Shown here one piece after another: positions 11,861 to 23,509 of a DNA stretch of 64,000 bases (its first letter is position 1; each line of letters opens with the position of its first letter). Under the pieces are notes generated by a model. That model worked only from the letters and a program-made list of their open reading frames with translations, made no database searches and was not told the DNA's origin. The position numbers and the translations under genes are program-made. Source of the DNA: Tenrec ecaudatus (Eukaryota; Chordata; Mammalia; Afrosoricida; Tenrecidae); contig NC_134532.1 of assembly GCF_050624435.1 (NCBI RefSeq), positions 122,358,070 through 122,422,069 of the forward strand, in the 5' to 3' direction.

Positions 11861-12362
11861 TGTTTTAGTCCAGGTTTGATAGACACTTGTCTGTTAAGAG
11901 AGAACTTTATATTAAAGAGAATTTGTATATTGAGAAAATGTCCCAGCCCAATCCAGCTCAAGTCCACAATTCTGATATTAGCCCATATGTCCAATACTAG
12001 TCCATAAATTCCTCTTTAGTCACACAGCACATGCAATCATGCTGAATGCAAGAAGATCACAGGACGGTGGGTGGAAAGTCTTGTGGATCCCATGGCAGTG
12101 GAAACATCTCTAAAGCTCTGGCTGCCATCAGCGTGGCTCCACGTGGCTTATCAACAGGAACGTGAAGCAAAGGGAGAGAAGGAAAGAGAGAGAAAGAGAG
12201 AGGGAGAAAGATTCTGATGGCAGAATCAAGAGAGGAAGTTCCCAGAATTCTCATGAGAAGGCCATGCCCACAAGGAGGGATCAGGCTGTGACCTGATTGA
12301 CAGACTAGACTCCACTCCTTCCTTCTTGTATCAAGTTGACATGAAACAGGGTAACTAACCAT
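11861..12362 (+). mobile_element. LTR-like element, family A, copy 1 (solo LTR candidate)
   Basis: It shares colinear sequence with the copies at 13320 and 18768, including tgagaaaatgtcccagccca, gaatgcaagaagatcacagg and the gtaactaacca end. It starts TGTT, and a catgg sequence flanks both sides (11856-11860 and 12363-12367), consistent with a 5-bp duplication. Confidence 0.6.
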
Positions 12363-12485
12363 CATGGTGTCTGGGTTCTAACAGGGAATCTTCTAAGAGA
12401 CAGAATGAACATGCTGCCAGTTTTGTAAGTGCCAGTTCAGAAGCTGACATGGCATCAGAGCATCCCTTTCCCCACACTGTTTGAC

Positions 12486-12539
12486 GAGCATGCGCAGAAT
12501 TCAGATGCACAAGAGCATGCGCAGAATTCAGATGCACAA
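12486..12539. repeat. Exact 27-bp tandem duplication
   Basis: Two identical 27-bp units beginning gagcatgcgcagaattcaga lie head to tail, so the duplication is recent. Confidence 0.95.
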
Positions 12540-13314
12540 GCAGGGCATAGACCTAAGCTTTCATTGAGAAGAGTGGGGAAAAGCGTGGGGTACCTATCTT
12601 AAAATGATCATGGTCAATAATCGTTGCTCAACAGTTATTTCTTGGAAGAGATCTTGGACATCATCTAGCTTCATTGGGTAGTTGCAGCCAAACATTTACA
12701 AAGAATCTCGCATCAGGAAATCTAGAATATATGAAGTTTTGTGGGCAGGCTTTTTGCTGCACTGGGACAGCATGTTGACGGTTGATGGGCCAGAAATCAC
12801 TGTTGAACTTCCAGAGTGGAGGGAAATCATTTTCTTCAGGTAAGTGAGTGCCAGGTGCTCTGGTTCATGAGAGGCTAAAATGTCAGGATGCTTTAAATAT
12901 GGTGGGAATGTGTGATATGTTGATGAACCTATCCAGTCTAAGCCATGACAAAACGTTAGAGATTGACAGCAGAAACTGGCAAGGAGCCACCAAAAGAGAT
13001 CTATGCCAACGACTCAGCATGGGACAGGCAGGGGAGCAAAGAGAACTAGGTGTGAAGAGAATCAAACCAGGGCAATGACTCGAGTCTGAAAGGGAAGAAG
13101 CTGCTTAGTACAGGAATGCTGTTGAAAGCAATCAGAAAGTGAGAATTCATGTGGTCGAAGTCCTTTCATGGGGAAGTGACCCAACAGAAATGAGGTGAAG
13201 ACAGAGTCAATAAAACACATAGTCAAAACTCATATCATAACCCGATCAGCAAATTGTCCATAAGTAGGGTTTTCTATGAAAGTTTACAAACCTTCAGCCT
13301 CATTCAAGTTCTAT
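12540..13314. other. Intergenic, nothing recognised
   Basis: No coding signal or repeat family identified between two LTR-like copies. Confidence 0.4.
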
Positions 13315-13319
13315 GTGCA

Positions 13320-13851
13320 TGTGTTGGTCTGGGTAGACTAGAAAATCAAATTCATATGAACTCATATGTCTATAAGAAAGAGGTTTATATACAAGAGTAG
13401 TTGAATATTGAGAAAACATCCCAGCCCAGTCCAGATCAAGTCAATAAGTCTAATATTAGCCCATATGTTCGGTACAATCTATAAAGTCCTCTTTACACTT
13501 ACAAAATACATGCAATGATGCCGAATGCAGGAAGATCACAGGCCAGTGGGTGGGAAGTCTTGTGGATCCACTGGCATTGTAAGCATCTCAATGCTGGCAG
13601 GGGTCTCCAAGTGGCTTCTCTGGCTCCAGAGGTCTGGCTGCATCAGCCTCCCTCCATGTATCTTCTCCACAGGGAGTAAGCAAAGAAAGAGGGTGTGTCT
13701 CCTACCTCCAAGGAGGAAATACAGGAATTTCCAGAATCCAAAGGGGAAGGCCACACCCACAGAGGCCTCACTGACTATATCCCTATTGACAGGTCAGACT
13801 TCACCCCTACAATCTTAATCCTCAAATTGACACCAGATTGTGTAACTACCA
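13320..13851 (+). mobile_element. LTR-like element, family A, copy 2 (solo LTR candidate)
   Basis: Begins TGTGTTGGTCTGGGTAGAC and ends TAACTACCA, a TG...CA boundary. Flanks gtgca (13315-13319) and gtgct (13852-13856) agree at 4 of 5 bases, as for a 5-bp duplication of ERVL/MaLR elements. There is no tRNA-primer site or gag/pol sequence beside it. Confidence 0.65.
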
Positions 13852-14107
13852 GTGCTTCGACTCAAAACTCATGTTTACTTTTTACCATTAAGTTGTATTC
13901 CATCATTATTTCCCATAATATTGGTTTTAAATGACATATTAGAGTATTTTATATATATATAAAACAGTAAATACAAGTAAGTAATATTACCAGGGTACAT
14001 CAAAAGAATTCACTACACAATAACAGAAATATTTATTAAATACAAATACAAAGTTATTATTTCTCCAGATTTCCTCCATCTAGAGATATATCATTTTTAT
14101 TGCTTAT

Positions 14108-14310
14108 CTTTTAAAATCATTTTATTGGGGGCTCATACAACTCTTATCACAATCCATACATACATCAAGTGTGTAAAGCACATTTGTATATTCGTTGTCC
14201 TCATCATTCTCAAAACATTTGCTCTCCACTTAATCCCTTGGCATCGGCTCCTCATTTTCCCCCCTCGCTCCCTGCTCCTCCCTCCCTCATAAATAAATTG
14301 TTATTTTCCA
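14108..14310 (-). mobile_element. LINE 3' end (probable L1), 5'-truncated
   Basis: Antisense of the same 3' end seen at 21.9, 46.9 and 53.7 kb: aaaatcattttattgggggc, then ctcataaataaattgttatt. It sits just upstream of the RTE element. Confidence 0.7.
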
Positions 14311-14329
14311 ATGGTAGTGTTTCCATCTC

Positions 14330-14780
14330 TGTAAGCCTCCCTCATGCCATTTGCCTGTCAGTTTGTCATACTGTGATGGGTTGTGTGTTGCTGTGGAGCT
14401 GGAAGGTATGTCACCAGTACTTAAAATATAGGCAGGGTCACCCATGGTGGACTGGTTTCCATGGAGCTTCCAGACTAGAACAGATAAGAAGGAATAGACA
14501 GTCCACTTCTGAGGGATTATCATTGAAAAACGTATAGCAGTGGATTAAGACAGCAGTGGAACATTCTGTAATATAGCCACATTGGCTGGCAGGCACTCCA
14601 AACAAGACTGGCGAAGAATTGACCCTTCAAAGCAACTCCAACATTAATGATCTTGATGGAATAAGATTTCTCAGATCTTTATCTGCCAGCGGGACACAAT
14701 TCAAAATGTGGAGAAGCAGCTGTAACATCCAGGAATAGCCAGATCCTGGGATGTACAACTATAAATCTGGGAAAGTTGGT
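14330..14780 (+). mobile_element. RTE LINE, 5' segment
   Basis: Matches the 5' region of afrotherian RTE: cctgtcagtttgtcatactg, gcagggtcacccatggtgga, gcttccagactagaacagat, ending near gtacaactataaatctggga. The same element resumes at 15520 and 16375 after insertions. Confidence 0.7.
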
Positions 14781-15485
14781 GTTGATGTTACGTTCTGACC
14801 TATGGCAACCCTATGCACAATGAAACAAAACACTGCCCAATCCTACATCATTCTTAATTATTTCTGTACGTGAGACCATTGTTGCAGCCATAGTGTCAAT
14901 CCATCTCACTAAGGGGCTTCCTCTGTATCCCTTGATTTTGCCAAGCATGATGTCCTTCTCCAGGGACTGGTCTCTCCTGACAGCATGTCCAATGCAAGCC
15001 TCCGCATCCTTACCTGTAAGGAGCACTGTGGCTGTCCTTCTCCCAAGACAGATCACTCTGTCCTGTTAGCAGTCCCTGGTGTTTTCAATGTTCTTCTCCA
15101 GCACCATAATTCGAATGCAACAATTCTTCCGTCTTCCTTACTCAATGTCAACTTTCATATGTATATGAGGCAGTTGAAAATACTATAGCTTGGGTCAGGC
15201 ACTTTTAGTCTTCCAAGTAAGATCCTTGCTTTTCAATACTCTAAAAGAGTTCTTGTGAAGCAGATTTACCTAACGTAATGAGTCTTTGATCTCGAGTGCT
15301 GCTTCCATGAACATTGATTGTGGACACAAGCAAGACAAAATCCTTGACAACTTCAACTGTTCTGCGCATTTCCCACCAGCATCACAACTTGTCATCATCC
15401 TCAATGAACACATTAATCATGTCTATGAGTTCTGTGAGGCCATTTCGACGGACGTCAAAATCCAGAGACGTCGAATAGAAATTAT
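14781..15485 (-). mobile_element. 5'-truncated RTE 3' end, nested in the RTE above
   Basis: On the minus strand it reads as the last roughly 700 bp of RTE: gtggacacaagcaagaca on the plus side, then the RTE C-terminal block around ggagaaggacatcatgcttg, finishing in a (CAACA)-like tail at about 14781. It is antisense to the surrounding RTE. Confidence 0.7.
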
Positions 15486-15519
15486 TAATTAAGACAGCAT
15501 ACCAATGGTGAAGAAATCT

Positions 15520-15685
15520 ATTAATTCTTTAGTCTCAAATTAATCAAATATGGAATCAAGATACATTGATGATTCCTGGTAATGGAGGAAGGATCAGTAG
15601 TTGGAAACTACAGCCTTGGCGAGAGAAACAAAGCTGGAGGTTGAATGATAGAATTTTGTAAGGTCATGACTTTTTTAACTGAAAA
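15520..15685 (+). mobile_element. RTE LINE, endonuclease segment (continuation)
   Basis: Resumes with aagatacattgatgattcct, then gaaggatcagtagttggaaa and gatagaattttgtaaggtca, as expected in the RTE endonuclease region. Confidence 0.65.
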
Positions 15686-16370
15686 TACCTTTTTTTATTA
15701 AATACTTTTATTGGGGGCTCTTACATCTCTTATCAAAATCAATACATTCATCCATGTGTCAAGCACATTTGTACATATGTTGCCATCATCATTTTCAAAG
15801 CATTTTCTTTCTACTTGAGCCCTTAATATCAGCTCCTCATCTTCACCTCCCTCCCTCATGAACCCCCAATACATTATAAATTATTATTTTCTTATCTTAC
15901 GTTGTCCTCTGTTACCCTTCATCCACTTTCTGTTGTCCATCCCCCGGGAGGGGGTTATATATCAATTCTTGTGATCAATTTCCCTTTCTTCCCCTACCTT
16001 CCCCTTATCCTCCTGATATCTTTATTCTCATTGTTGGTCCTGGGTCTCTACTCTGTGCCCCTCTCCACCCTCCTCCCCCCATTCACATTGTTATGATTTT
16101 GTTCTGGGTCTTAGATGCCTGATACCTAATCCCATCGACACCTCATGATCACTGGTGTGCTTCTTCCATGTAGGCTTTGTTGCTTCTGAGCTAGATGACT
16201 GCTTGTTTATCTTCAAGCCTCTAAGACCTCAGATGCTAAATCTTTTGGTAGCCGGGCACTATCAGCTTTCTTCACCACATTTTCTTTGCACCGTGTCTGG
16301 AAGATGAGCATCATAGAATGCCAGATTATTAGAACAAAGTGTTCTTGTGTTTTCAATAACATCAGTGGTG
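15686..16370 (-). mobile_element. LINE 3' end (probable L1) nested in the RTE
   Basis: A longer antisense copy of the 3' end: tttattgggggctcttacat through the pyrimidine-rich tract to gccgggcactatcagctttc and a polyadenylation-side boundary at 15686. It corresponds to the 3' two-thirds of the copy ending at 53885. Confidence 0.75.
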
Positions 16371-16374
16371 ATGC

Positions 16375-17790
16375 TACAGATGGATCTCATCAGCTAGAAT
16401 ACACAAAAATCAAATTGACAACATCTGTGGGAAGAGATAATAGAAAACCACACTATCACCAGCCAAAACAAGGCCAGAGCTGACCATTGAACAGATATAC
16501 TGTTAATTGCTCATGTAAAGATGAAGAAAATTAAACAAATCTATACCAGCTAAAATTCATCCTTAAGGAAATTCTGCCTGAACTTAGAGAACATCTCAAG
16601 AACAAATTTGACGCTTTGAGTGTGAATGACTGAAGGCCAGACAAATGGCAGACTATATCAAGAAGATCAACACGAAGAAAGCAAAAGACATTAAAATGAC
16701 AGGAAAGAAAGAAAATATAAATGTGAATGTCAGACAAGACTCCAAAAACATGCTCTCATGAATGTAAAGTAGTTAAAACAAATGAAACAAATGCTGCACA
16801 GAAAATTTGCTCAACAGAAGATTGCAAAGGACAGCTTGAGAAGTCAAGCAAAACATCATACTGATACGTACAAAGACCTAGATCCAGGAAAACCAAAAGA
16901 GAAAAAACAGTCAGCTAATTTCAAGGAAAAAATGTCAAGACTGATATTAAAATTTTGAAGGATTCTATGGGCAAACTATAGAGTGGTACAGGAAGCTTCA
17001 AAAGTAGACGTAAAGAATGCAATCACAGTACAATAAAGAATGGGTCAACGTTCAACCGTTTCAAGAGTTATCGTTTGATCAAGAACAAATAGTATTGATG
17101 GAACAAGTTCAGGTTTCACTGAAAGCACTAACAAAAATAAGGCTCCAGAAATTGATGAATACCAATTGCTGGAGCCCTGGAAGCATTCTAAACATGCCCA
17201 GGAATTTGGAAGACAGTTAATTGGCAACCAACTGAAAGAGATCCATATTTGTGCTCACCCACTCCAGAAAAAGTGACCCAACAGAATGTAGAAAGTATCC
17301 AAAAGTATCACGTGTATCACATGCAAGCGAAGTTTTGCTGATGATAATTTAAAATGATTGCAGCAGTGCACGAATAGGGTGCTGCTAGAAATTCAACTGG
17401 GATTCTGAAGAAGACATGGAACAAAAACATATTGTTAATTTTAGCTGGCTCTCTACTGAAAATAGAGAATAGCAGAAAGTTGCTTGCTTGTGTTTTGTTG
17501 AACTACACAAAGGCATAGACTGTGTGGATCATAATAAACTATGGACCACCTTGAGAAGAATAGGAATTATATAACACTTCATTGTGCTCATGTGGAGCCT
17601 GCATATAGAACAGGATGCCGTTGTTTGAACAGATCAGGGGGGTATTGTATGATCGATAATTAGAAAAGATGTGTGTCACGGTTACATTATTTGTTGCATA
17701 TCTTTAATCTGAATGCTGAGTAAATAATCTGAGAAGCTGTAGATTATGAAGAAAGTGGTATCTGAATAGAGAAAGAATCATCAACAACCT
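16375..17790 (+). mobile_element. RTE LINE, reverse-transcriptase segment (decayed)
   Basis: Resumes with gatggatctcatcagctaga and aatcaaattgacaacatctg. The RT-domain block DCVDHNKLW is readable near 17518-17545, followed by an IGI...HFIVL-like stretch, then gctgagtaaataatctgaga. Many stops and frameshifts. Confidence 0.75.
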
Positions 17791-18004
17791 TTTGTTTTCA
17801 GAGAAGAACATCGTATTTGGTAAAGGTTGGCCCTTCACTTGTTTCAAATTAACCTGATAATGGGAGAATGCAGTACCTCCTTGTGATTTATAGAAAGACA
17901 TATGCTATAGCAGACACTACAAGCTTACTTCTTAGCTTTTTGGTTTTGCAGGTTTTCTATTATTTTAATATCTTTCTCATTCTCAAATTATTTTAGAGTC
18001 TGAC
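17791..18004. other. Intergenic, unassigned
   Basis: Possibly continued decayed RTE; not recognisable with confidence. Confidence 0.3.
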
Positions 18005-18170
18005 TCTTCAAAGTGTGGTTCCCAGAACAACATCAACTTCAATTCTTTTTTCAATGCAAGTTCTCATTCCAACAACTGAATTGGAAATTGGAGGCAAGGA
18101 GAAGACACAGCAATCTCAGTTTGAACAGGCCATCCAGGTGGTTCCAGTACATGCTCACACACGAGAGCGA
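18005..18170 (+). repeat. MER20 hAT MITE relic
   Basis: Opening tcttcaaagtgtggttccca and closing ggccatccaggtggttcca follow the MER20 layout. Confidence 0.6.
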
Positions 18171-18767
18171 ATTCTCTAGACACGGAAACACAGGCAATCA
18201 CTAGGTGGCTGCCTTTCTGGACAAAAGTGGAAGACAGGTGGTGCAGAAGAAAAAACTGTTCATGACTGTCTGCGTACTTGTCCTCAAAGAGATATTCCTT
18301 CTGTAATCCTCACTGTTCTCAGAAATCAAATAATGGAGATGATAAGTGTCTATGGCTTTTTATAAGCATTTTAAGGAGTTGATGCTTAAGATACACCGAT
18401 TACATACCTCGCTAGCAAAATTAATGTGAACTGGGTTTTGGCCTTTCTTCTGAAGAAACGACAACTCTATACCAAGAAGGAAGAACAAATTACTTTTCTA
18501 TTTAGACACTCTGATTGAAATGTCTTCTTTTGATGGTCCCGTTGGCTACCTTGAACACACTTTGAATTGTAAACACCTTAACCATCTTAAGGAGTAGCTA
18601 GCTCACTAGTTACTGCATAGCTACTACGTGCTGCTGAAAGACACAGAGAACTATGTGTGAGGTGTTGCGGTTGAGAAACTCATATTTGGGAAGATAAGAT
18701 ACTGAGAGGAATTGTCACAAAAAGTGGCATTTTTGGTTAATTCCCCCCAAATTGTAGTCTATGTAGG
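18171..18767. other. Intergenic, nothing recognised
   Basis: Unique-looking sequence without coding or repeat signal. Confidence 0.4.
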
Positions 18768-19343
18768 TGGTAGTTACATACTCTGGTGTCAATTTGAGGA
18801 TTGGGAGTGTAGGGGTGGAGTCTAGGCTTTTAATCAGGATGTGACCAATGAGGTCTCCTTGGGCATGTCGTTCCCCTGAGGATTCTGAGAAAACTCTGGT
18901 ATTTCCTCCTTGGAGGCGGGGGAAACCCTTTCTTCTCACTCCCTCGGAGACATTGCAGCTGACAAGACACATGGAACCACACTAGTGCCCTAAGCTGGGG
19001 AAACCACATGGACCTACCCTGATGCAACCAGACCTCTGAAGCCAGAGAAGCCACATAGAGACCCCTGCCAGCACTGAGATGCTACAATGCTACTGGATCC
19101 AAAGACTTTCTACCCACTCGCCTGTGATCGTCCTGCATTCGGCGTTATTGCAGGTGTTTCATGAGTCTGAAGAGGACTTTATAGATTGGCACTGGACATA
19201 TGGGCTAATATCAGACTTATGGGCTTGGACTGGAATGGGCTGGGATGTTTTCTTAATGTACAATTACCCTTTATATAAAACTCTCTCTTATACACATATG
19301 AGTTTCTATGGATTTGTTTCTCTTGTCTACCCAGACTAGCACA
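18768..19343 (-). mobile_element. LTR-like element, family A, copy 3 (solo LTR candidate)
   Basis: The complement begins TGTGCTAGTCTGGGTAGAC and ends GTAACTACCA, colinear with copy 2 over about 575 bp. No clear flanking duplication was found here. It is longer than copies 1 and 2 because it has an extra segment around 18960-19040. Confidence 0.6.
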
Positions 19344-20387
19344 TTATGGTAACTTGGGTGTGGGGTAGTGGAGAAACAAATCATAAAGATGGAGAGTAGA
19401 TGTTTGTTTGACTTCTGTCTCATGTAGTGTTTCTTCTTGGGCTAGCCAGAAGTCAAATATATCCATGCAGTTTACTGGAAAGAATATGGAAGTTAAAGTT
19501 TTTATTATTTTGTTTGGTTGTAGTCTTTGGTTATTCCTGTGTGAAATGACGAAAATGAATGTGATTAATGTATATTTTGAGCTCCGGATAGAAATCACCA
19601 TGTGAATTTCTCGGAAACCATCAGCTTAGAGCAAATGGCTGACAGAAGGTCAAAATGGTTGACAGCCTGAAACTGGTTTGAAGCTCTCAGAGACCTATTC
19701 CCATATTTTGTGTAAATAGAATAGTTTAGATAAGGATTAAGATAAGCTAAATAAGTATTGAACTTGATTGTTTTAAGAATTGAGTTTAGTATCTGATTCT
19801 ACTTTGTTTATACTGATTTTTTCTGATTATAATTGTTGATATAAGGGTTTATAAAAATTATTTGGGGAAGCGTGACAATAGAGAGCTTGTAAACCCCCTT
19901 GCCTTGAGCCATTAATTTGATCTTTAGATGAGTTTAGGACATGCCTGGAAAGAAGGCTCTGAAAGGATAAACCCAACCCAGTGCTTTGAAGTACTCAGGA
20001 TATTTGCATTCCAAGAGATCTGCCTAAGAGCAAGATTGACAGATTGAAGAAGGGGAATTCTTTGCTTTTTTGGAAATTTCGAACTCTGGTGGCTTTTGTC
20101 CAAAGTTGGAAAAAATCTGGAACCACAAAGAAAACTCCTCTCTGGAACTGAGTGTTAAAGGGAGCTGATAAGTAGGCTGAAATAGTTGGTAGGTGACCAC
20201 CTGGATCCACTTGTTGAGTGAAAGTTGGAGAAATGCAGTAATAAAGAGATAGGTTGTGTCTGGCCACTGACACCTGTGGATCTGGTTTATAGGAACTAGA
20301 GGAGAAGACGAGAGGGTGTTGACTGGTCTGAAGTTCATGATCTAGCTCAAGGGGGCTAAGCTTGGTGAGAATTTGTAATGGGGCCAA
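19344..20387. other. Intergenic, possible retrovirus-like remnant
   Basis: Sequence left of SPIN is purine-rich and resembles old ERV internal or LTR sequence, but no gag, pol or env motif can be read. It appears continuous with 23510-24160 once SPIN is removed. Confidence 0.25.
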
Positions 20388-20696
20388 GTCTAAGATAGCG
20401 GTTCTCAACCTGTGTGTCATGACCCCTTTGAGGGTCAAACGGCCCTTTCATAGGGTCGATTAACACCATTGAAAAACATATTTCTGATGGTTTAGGAACC
20501 AAGACACCGCTCCTCTATCCATCTCCAGGCAGGTACACCCACATGCAGATATGCCCACATGCAAGTACCGACGTGATGACATCATCACACCAACCCCTTC
20601 ACATACACTTTGTACAAATACAGGACCATGTGACAGGGTTGGTGATATAATGTTCTTATGAGAACCAGTCACAGATATGTAGAATGCAGTTGCTGT

Positions 20697-20743
20697 GTTG
20701 AAAGCAGCTACTCTGTTGAAAGCAGCTACTCTGTTGAAAGCAA
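20697..20743 (+). repeat. 18-bp tandem repeat in SPIN 5' region
   Basis: Two exact 18-bp units (gttgaaagcagctactct) and a partial third lie head to tail in the non-coding 5' part of the SPIN element. Confidence 0.85.
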
Positions 20744-20822
20744 CAGTATTGGAGGTAAAATGACACTTCATGAATTATAACTACTGGGTAAATGTAAAAG
20801 CATGTACTGTGAAATCATCACT

Positions 20823-20850
20823 ACTATATATATATATATATATATATAAA
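20823..20850. repeat. (TA)n microsatellite
   Basis: About 14 TA units inside the SPIN 5' region. Confidence 0.9.
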
Positions 20851-21073
20851 ATGGAAACTTAATCTGGATGTTGACAGATCTCTTTATATTCAGCTGTGGT
20901 TCATGTGAATACTGCCTCCCTTGGGATAGTGACAGGTATGTAAAAAAAATAAATACAGAGAATGGTAAATTATAGGAAACATTAATGAACTGTATTGACT
21001 GACCTATGCCATGTATCATCTTTTGCATTATTAAAGCTACTGTTATATATTATTTTCATTCGCAAACCATCCC

Positions 21074-23141
21074 ATGACAATGGATCATGAAGAGAAGAAC
21101 ATTAAGAAAAGAAAATATAGTGAGGAATTTTTACAGTATGGTTTTACCTCAATAATTACAGCAGGAATTGAGAAGATGCCATGTGTTATTTTTTGTGAAG
21201 TTCTATCAGTCGAATCTATGAAGCTGAACAAACTAATATGCAATTTTCATAGCAAGCATCTGAGCTTTGCCAGCAAGGATATCAACTATTTTAGAAGCAA
21301 AGCTGGTGGACTCAAGAAAGCCAGTCTTGACACTGGTGGCAAAACAAAATGTAGCAGCCATTGAAGCATCATATCTGGTCGCACTCAGAATTGCCAGAGC
21401 TATGAAGCCTCACACCATTGCTGAGGATTTACTGTTGCCAGCAGCCAAAGACGTTGTTCTAGTTATGATCAGAGATAAATTTGTTACAAAACTGAGTGCA
21501 ATTTCCTTATCTAATGACATTGTCCACAGAAGAATAGATGACATGTCTGCTGATATTCTTAACTGGTACTCCAGGAAATTAAATTTACTCCACTTCCAAT
21601 ATTTAGCATCCAGCTTGATGAATCTATAGACATTGCAAGCTGTACATAGTTACTGGTTTACATGAGGTATATTAATGATGGTGACTTTAAAGATGTTTCT
21701 TTTTTGCAAACCTCTTTAAACGACAACTACTGGACGGTTCATTTCTGAAAGAGCATAAGATCTCTTGGGAAAAAGGTCTGTGGTGTTTGCACAGATTGTG
21801 TTCCAGCTATGCTAGGATGTAAACCTGGATTTCAACATTTGGTACTGTACTGAATGAGTCATTAAAAGTCATCGGAACTCACTCTATGATGCATCGGCAA
21901 ATATTATCAACGAAGGTGCTGCTACAAGAGTTACAAGAAGTAAGGGAGATGTCGGGCAGTGTAATATATGACAAAATAATAATAATTTATAAATTATCAA
22001 GGGTTCATGAGGGAGGGAAGAGCAGGGATGGAGGGGGAAAAAAACGAGGAGCTGATACCAAGGGCTCAAGTAGAAAGAAAATGTTTTGAGAATGATGATG
22101 GCAACAAATGTGCATATGTGCTGGACACGATGTATGTATGGATTGTGAGAAGCATTGTACAAGCCGCCAATAAAATGATTTTTAAAAAGAGTTACAAGAA
22201 GTAATGAAAAGCTTTATGACTTATGAAAAGTCTTAAGTTCTGTGAGTTTTGTAAAGGTGAGCACTTTAATCAGCTGGCTGTTTTCGCAAGTGTGCAATGA
22301 GGTGGATGTGCCAAATAATGCTCTGCTATTTCACACTGAAGTGAGATGGTTGTCCAGAGGAAAAGCTTTAAAATGTGTTTTTGAGCTTCGTGATGAACCC
22401 AAAACACTTTTAAATCTAAAAGCAAGGCCGCAGTTCAAAGCACTTTTCAGCAATAAAAGTGAACTGCAGAAAATAGCTTACTTGGTTGACATCTTTGCCA
22501 CCTTGAATGAGTTAAATTTATTACTTCAAGGACCAAATGCAACATGCCTCAATTTGTTTGAAAAGATCCAATAATTCCAAATGAAACTCCAGGTTTGGCC
22601 AAAAAAAAAAAGAATTGGATGAAAATAAAATTTACATGTTGCCTACCTTATCTACTTTCTTAGAGGAATATCACTTGAACCAGCCAAAAGGATTATGATA
22701 ATAATTTCTGTGAAAGAACACTTGCACCTGCTTGCGGATGAAATCTCATCGTACTTTCCAAATCTACCTGACACCCCATTTGCACTTGCCAGAAGCCTAT
22801 TCACTGTCAAAACTGAAGATGTTCCTGAGAGAGCTCAAGAGGAGTTCATTGAACTTATTAACAGCAATGCAGCAAAAACTGATTTCTCTCCAATTCCAGT
22901 TACAAAATTCTGGATCAAGTGTTTGCAGTCATATCTGGTTCTGTCTGAGACTGTGTTGTGCCTTCTTCTTCCATTTCCAACAACATATCTTTGTGAAACA
23001 GGATTTTTCAGCTTATTGGTTATCAAGTCTAAATACAGAAGTAGGCTTGTTGTGGAAGATGACCTTTGTTGTGCTCTTGCAAAGACTACCCCAAGAATTT
23101 CTGATCTGTTGAGAAAGAAGCTATCTCAACCTTCACACTGA
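21074..23141 (+). pseudogene. Decayed SPIN hAT transposase gene
   Basis: Three open segments (about 21074-21320, 21267-21629 and 22242-23141), broken by frameshifts, stops and a LINE insertion, join into a roughly 600-codon hAT transposase relic. The N-terminus resembles a BED-type zinc finger (KRKYSEEFLQYGF, then a CVIFC pair and FHSKH). The middle keeps LDES-I-D near 21610, around the first catalytic aspartate of hAT enzymes. The C-terminus has the conserved hAT dimerisation segment CETGFFSLLVIKSKYRSR (about 22996-23045). The start was placed at the methionine before DHEEKNIKKRKYS. Frame breaks show it is not functional. Confidence 0.85.
21942..22203 (+). mobile_element. 5'-truncated LINE 3' end inserted into the SPIN transposase
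   Basis: A purine-rich LINE 3' end finishing AATAAAATGATTTTTAAA interrupts the transposase. The target site agagttacaagaagta appears before (about 21926-21941) and after (about 22188-22203) the insert, a clear target-site duplication showing that this LINE moved after SPIN arrived. Confidence 0.85.
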
Positions 23142-23509
23142 CATTGGCTTTTTCCACATACTGTCACAAAATGTAGCAATGTAGTTTATAGTTGTTATAT
23201 TAAGACTGTCACCAATCTACGCCATGCTTCAAGAAAAAATTTCATTTATTTGTAATTAGAAAAAAATATTTCGCAATACATAATTTAATTACATATTGTT
23301 TTGTGTTTAATCACTATGCTTTAATTATGTTCAATTTGTAACAATGAAAATACATCCTGCATATCAGATATTTGCATTATGATTCATAGCAGTAGTAAAA
23401 TTATAGTTATGAAGTAACAATGAAAATTGCCTTATGGTTGGGGTCACCACAACATGAGGAACTATATTAAAGGGTGGCATGAGGAAAGTTGAGAACCACT
23501 GGCCTAAGG

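Larger units (their letters stand above)
20396..23501 (+). mobile_element. Full-length SPIN (Space Invaders) hAT DNA transposon, decayed
   Basis: The terminal inverted repeats are the SPIN/URR1 type: tagcggttctcaacct at 20396-20411 and aagttgagaaccactg at 23486-23501. Flanking 8-bp duplications gtctaaga and gcctaagg agree at 6 of 8 positions, differing by transitions. Removing a later 260-bp LINE insertion leaves about 2.85 kb, near the size of an autonomous SPIN. A hAT transposase relic fills the middle. SPIN is known for repeated horizontal transfer among tetrapods, including tenrec, bat, bushbaby, opossum and murine rodents. Confidence 0.85.

Noticed and set aside
21074-23141. A domesticated hAT transposase gene (ZBED-like)
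   Set aside because: The frame is broken by several frameshifts and stops and by a LINE insertion, while the transposon ends and target duplication are still present, so it is an ordinary dead transposon copy.
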